Assembly: GCA_004554085.1 (NCBI GenBank)
Contig: SFNY01000080.1
Location: 1-7,433, forward strand
Source of the DNA: Clostridiales bacterium
GTDB lineage: Bacteria; Bacillota; Clostridia; Christensenellales; Aristaeellaceae
Direction: 5' to 3'
DNA: 7,433 nt
The notes beneath the pieces were generated by a model. That model was not told the DNA's origin. It did not search any database and saw nothing but the letters and a program-made list of their open reading frames with translations. Numbering within the stretch: position 1 is the first letter of the stretch; each line of letters starts with the position of its first letter. Below, in pieces: positions 6,855 through 7,433 of this stretch. Position numbers and translations under genes: made by a program.

Positions 6855-6892
6855 TGGACGCGCGCGGAAGCATAGCGCTCCGCGCGCGTCCA
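6855..6892 (+). promoter_or_regulatory. Perfect 14-base-pair GC-rich hairpin between large and small genes
   Basis: TGGACGCGCGCGGA (6855-6868) and TCCGCGCGCGTCCA (6879-6892) form a perfect 14-base-pair stem with a 10-base loop ending in AGCGC. It lies 25 bases after the large gene's stop and about 10 bases before the ribosome binding site of the next gene. No T-run follows. Position, core GCGCGGA/TCCGCGC and loop ending match the hairpin at 1029-1062, so the element is conserved with the gene pair. Confidence 0.8.
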
Positions 6893-6917
6893 TCGAAAAC
6901 CAGGAGGACTATTAATC

Positions 6918-7433
6918 ATGAAGAAGCTTTGTGCAGTTCTGGCAACCCTTCTGCTGGTTGCTATGCTCGCATCCACCGCGTTCGCTGCTTCCGTGAGCGC
7001 TAACTACAATGAAGAAACGCACGTTCTCACCTATCACGGCAGCGGCATCGACGGCTACTATGATGTTCTGCTTGATGGCAAGCGCATCGACTCCTTCGAC
7101 GCCGAAGCCGGCGTTACCTCTGGTCGAAAGACCACGACCCTCGCTCCCGGCAGGCACACCGTTACCCTGATGCCCGGCGGCGCTGAGGATAGCTTCTACG
7201 TTGGCGAGCAGCCCACCGAGGCCCCCACTCAGGCTCCCACCGAGGCTCCGACCGAGACTCCCACCGAAGCTCCGACCGAGACCCCGACTGAGACCCCGAC
7301 CGAGACTCCGACCGAGGCTCCCACTCAGGCTCCCACTCAGGCCCCGACTCAGGCCCCCACTCAGGCCCCGACTCAGGCTCCCACTCAGGCCCCGACTCAG
7401 GCCCCGACTCAGGCCCCGACTCAGGCCCCGACT
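6918..7433 (+). CDS. Small PT-stalk surface protein, paralogue of the 304-1002 gene (partial, runs off right edge)
   Basis: The ATG at 6918 follows AGGAGGA by about 10 bases. This ribosome-binding segment and the first codons closely match those of the minus-strand paralogue at 1002. The 172 visible codons give a signal peptide (MKKLCAVLATLLLVAML..., cleavage near AFA), a beta-rich domain of about 75 residues with HTVTLMPGG near its end, and from residue 99 a run of PTEA/PTET/PTQA units still open at the window end. By analogy it should finish with a sortase signal, which is not visible. The mature domain differs clearly from its paralogue (ANYNEETHVLTYHG against AWYKDGKVYYSAS), suggesting divergent binding. 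It probably shares a transcript with the large gene upstream. Confidence 0.88.
   Translation, partial: MKKLCAVLATLLLVAMLASTAFAASVSANYNEETHVLTYHGSGIDGYYDVLLDGKRIDSFDAEAGVTSGRKTTTLAPGRHTVTLMPGGAEDSFYVGEQPTEAPTQAPTEAPTETPTEAPTETPTETPTETPTEAPTQAPTQAPTQAPTQAPTQAPTQAPTQAPTQAPTQAPT
7212..7433 (+). repeat. 12-base tandem repeat encoding (PTEA/PTET/PTQA)n, continues past window
   Basis: Eighteen and a half 12-base units. The first nine are mostly PTE-type, and the last nine are all PTQA with almost uniform codons (CCG ACT CAG GCC). The homogeneous end suggests recent expansion. It is the inverted counterpart of the array at 424-714. Confidence 0.95.

Noticed and set aside
3423..6893. Very long open frame (1156 codons) antisense to the large surface protein gene
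   Set aside because: It is a shadow of the GC-rich sense gene. The product is a Val/Leu/Ala/Gly/Asp-rich low-complexity protein with no domains, while the sense frame has a signal peptide, ribosome binding site and conserved modules.

Overview
The window looks like chromosome from a GC-rich, Gram-positive, low-oxygen gut-type bacterium of the class Clostridia. The grounds are AGGAGG-type ribosome binding sites, a C-terminal cell-wall sorting signal (VPKTG, hydrophobic stretch, RRR tail), (PTQA/PTEA/PTET)n stalks, and a surface protein built from PTCT-xxG-...-CxxC-...-GH modules, a repeat seen in large exported proteins of these bacteria. I cannot name a genus. No tRNA, rRNA, CRISPR array or known riboswitch class was recognised.

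Layout, left to right. (1) 1-146, minus strand: the N-terminus of a membrane-anchored protein that leaves the window. (2) 304-1002, minus: a small sortase-anchored protein (signal peptide, about 70-residue beta-rich domain, PT-repeat stalk, VPKTG anchor), followed by a terminator at 204-241. (3) 1084-1863, minus: the C-terminal remnant of a second copy of the large surface protein, with no start. (4) 1799-2812, minus: a tyrosine recombinase gene cut off just after its HxxR box and joined directly to that remnant. (5) 2819-3443: a long non-coding stretch with a candidate promoter for each direction and a terminator-like hairpin early in the plus-strand leader. (6) 3444-6830, plus: an 1128-residue secreted protein with about 15 Cys/His modules, two non-modular inserts and a C-terminal domain of about 185 residues. 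(7) 6918-7433, plus: a paralogue of the small anchored protein, still open at the window edge inside its PT stalk.

The main result is the symmetry. The pair 'large Cys-rich secreted protein - GC-rich hairpin - small PT-stalk wall-anchored protein' occurs twice in opposite orientation. The plus-strand copy is complete at its 5' end and has a candidate promoter. The minus-strand copy keeps only the 3' part of the large gene plus an intact small gene. A broken site-specific recombinase lies between them. The repeated organisation suggests that the large protein and the small anchored protein work together at the cell surface. The inverted arrangement resembles an expressed cassette and a silent cassette that could exchange 3' ends by inversion. 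That last idea is inference. The recombinase here lacks its catalytic tyrosine, so any switching would need RecA or another recombinase.
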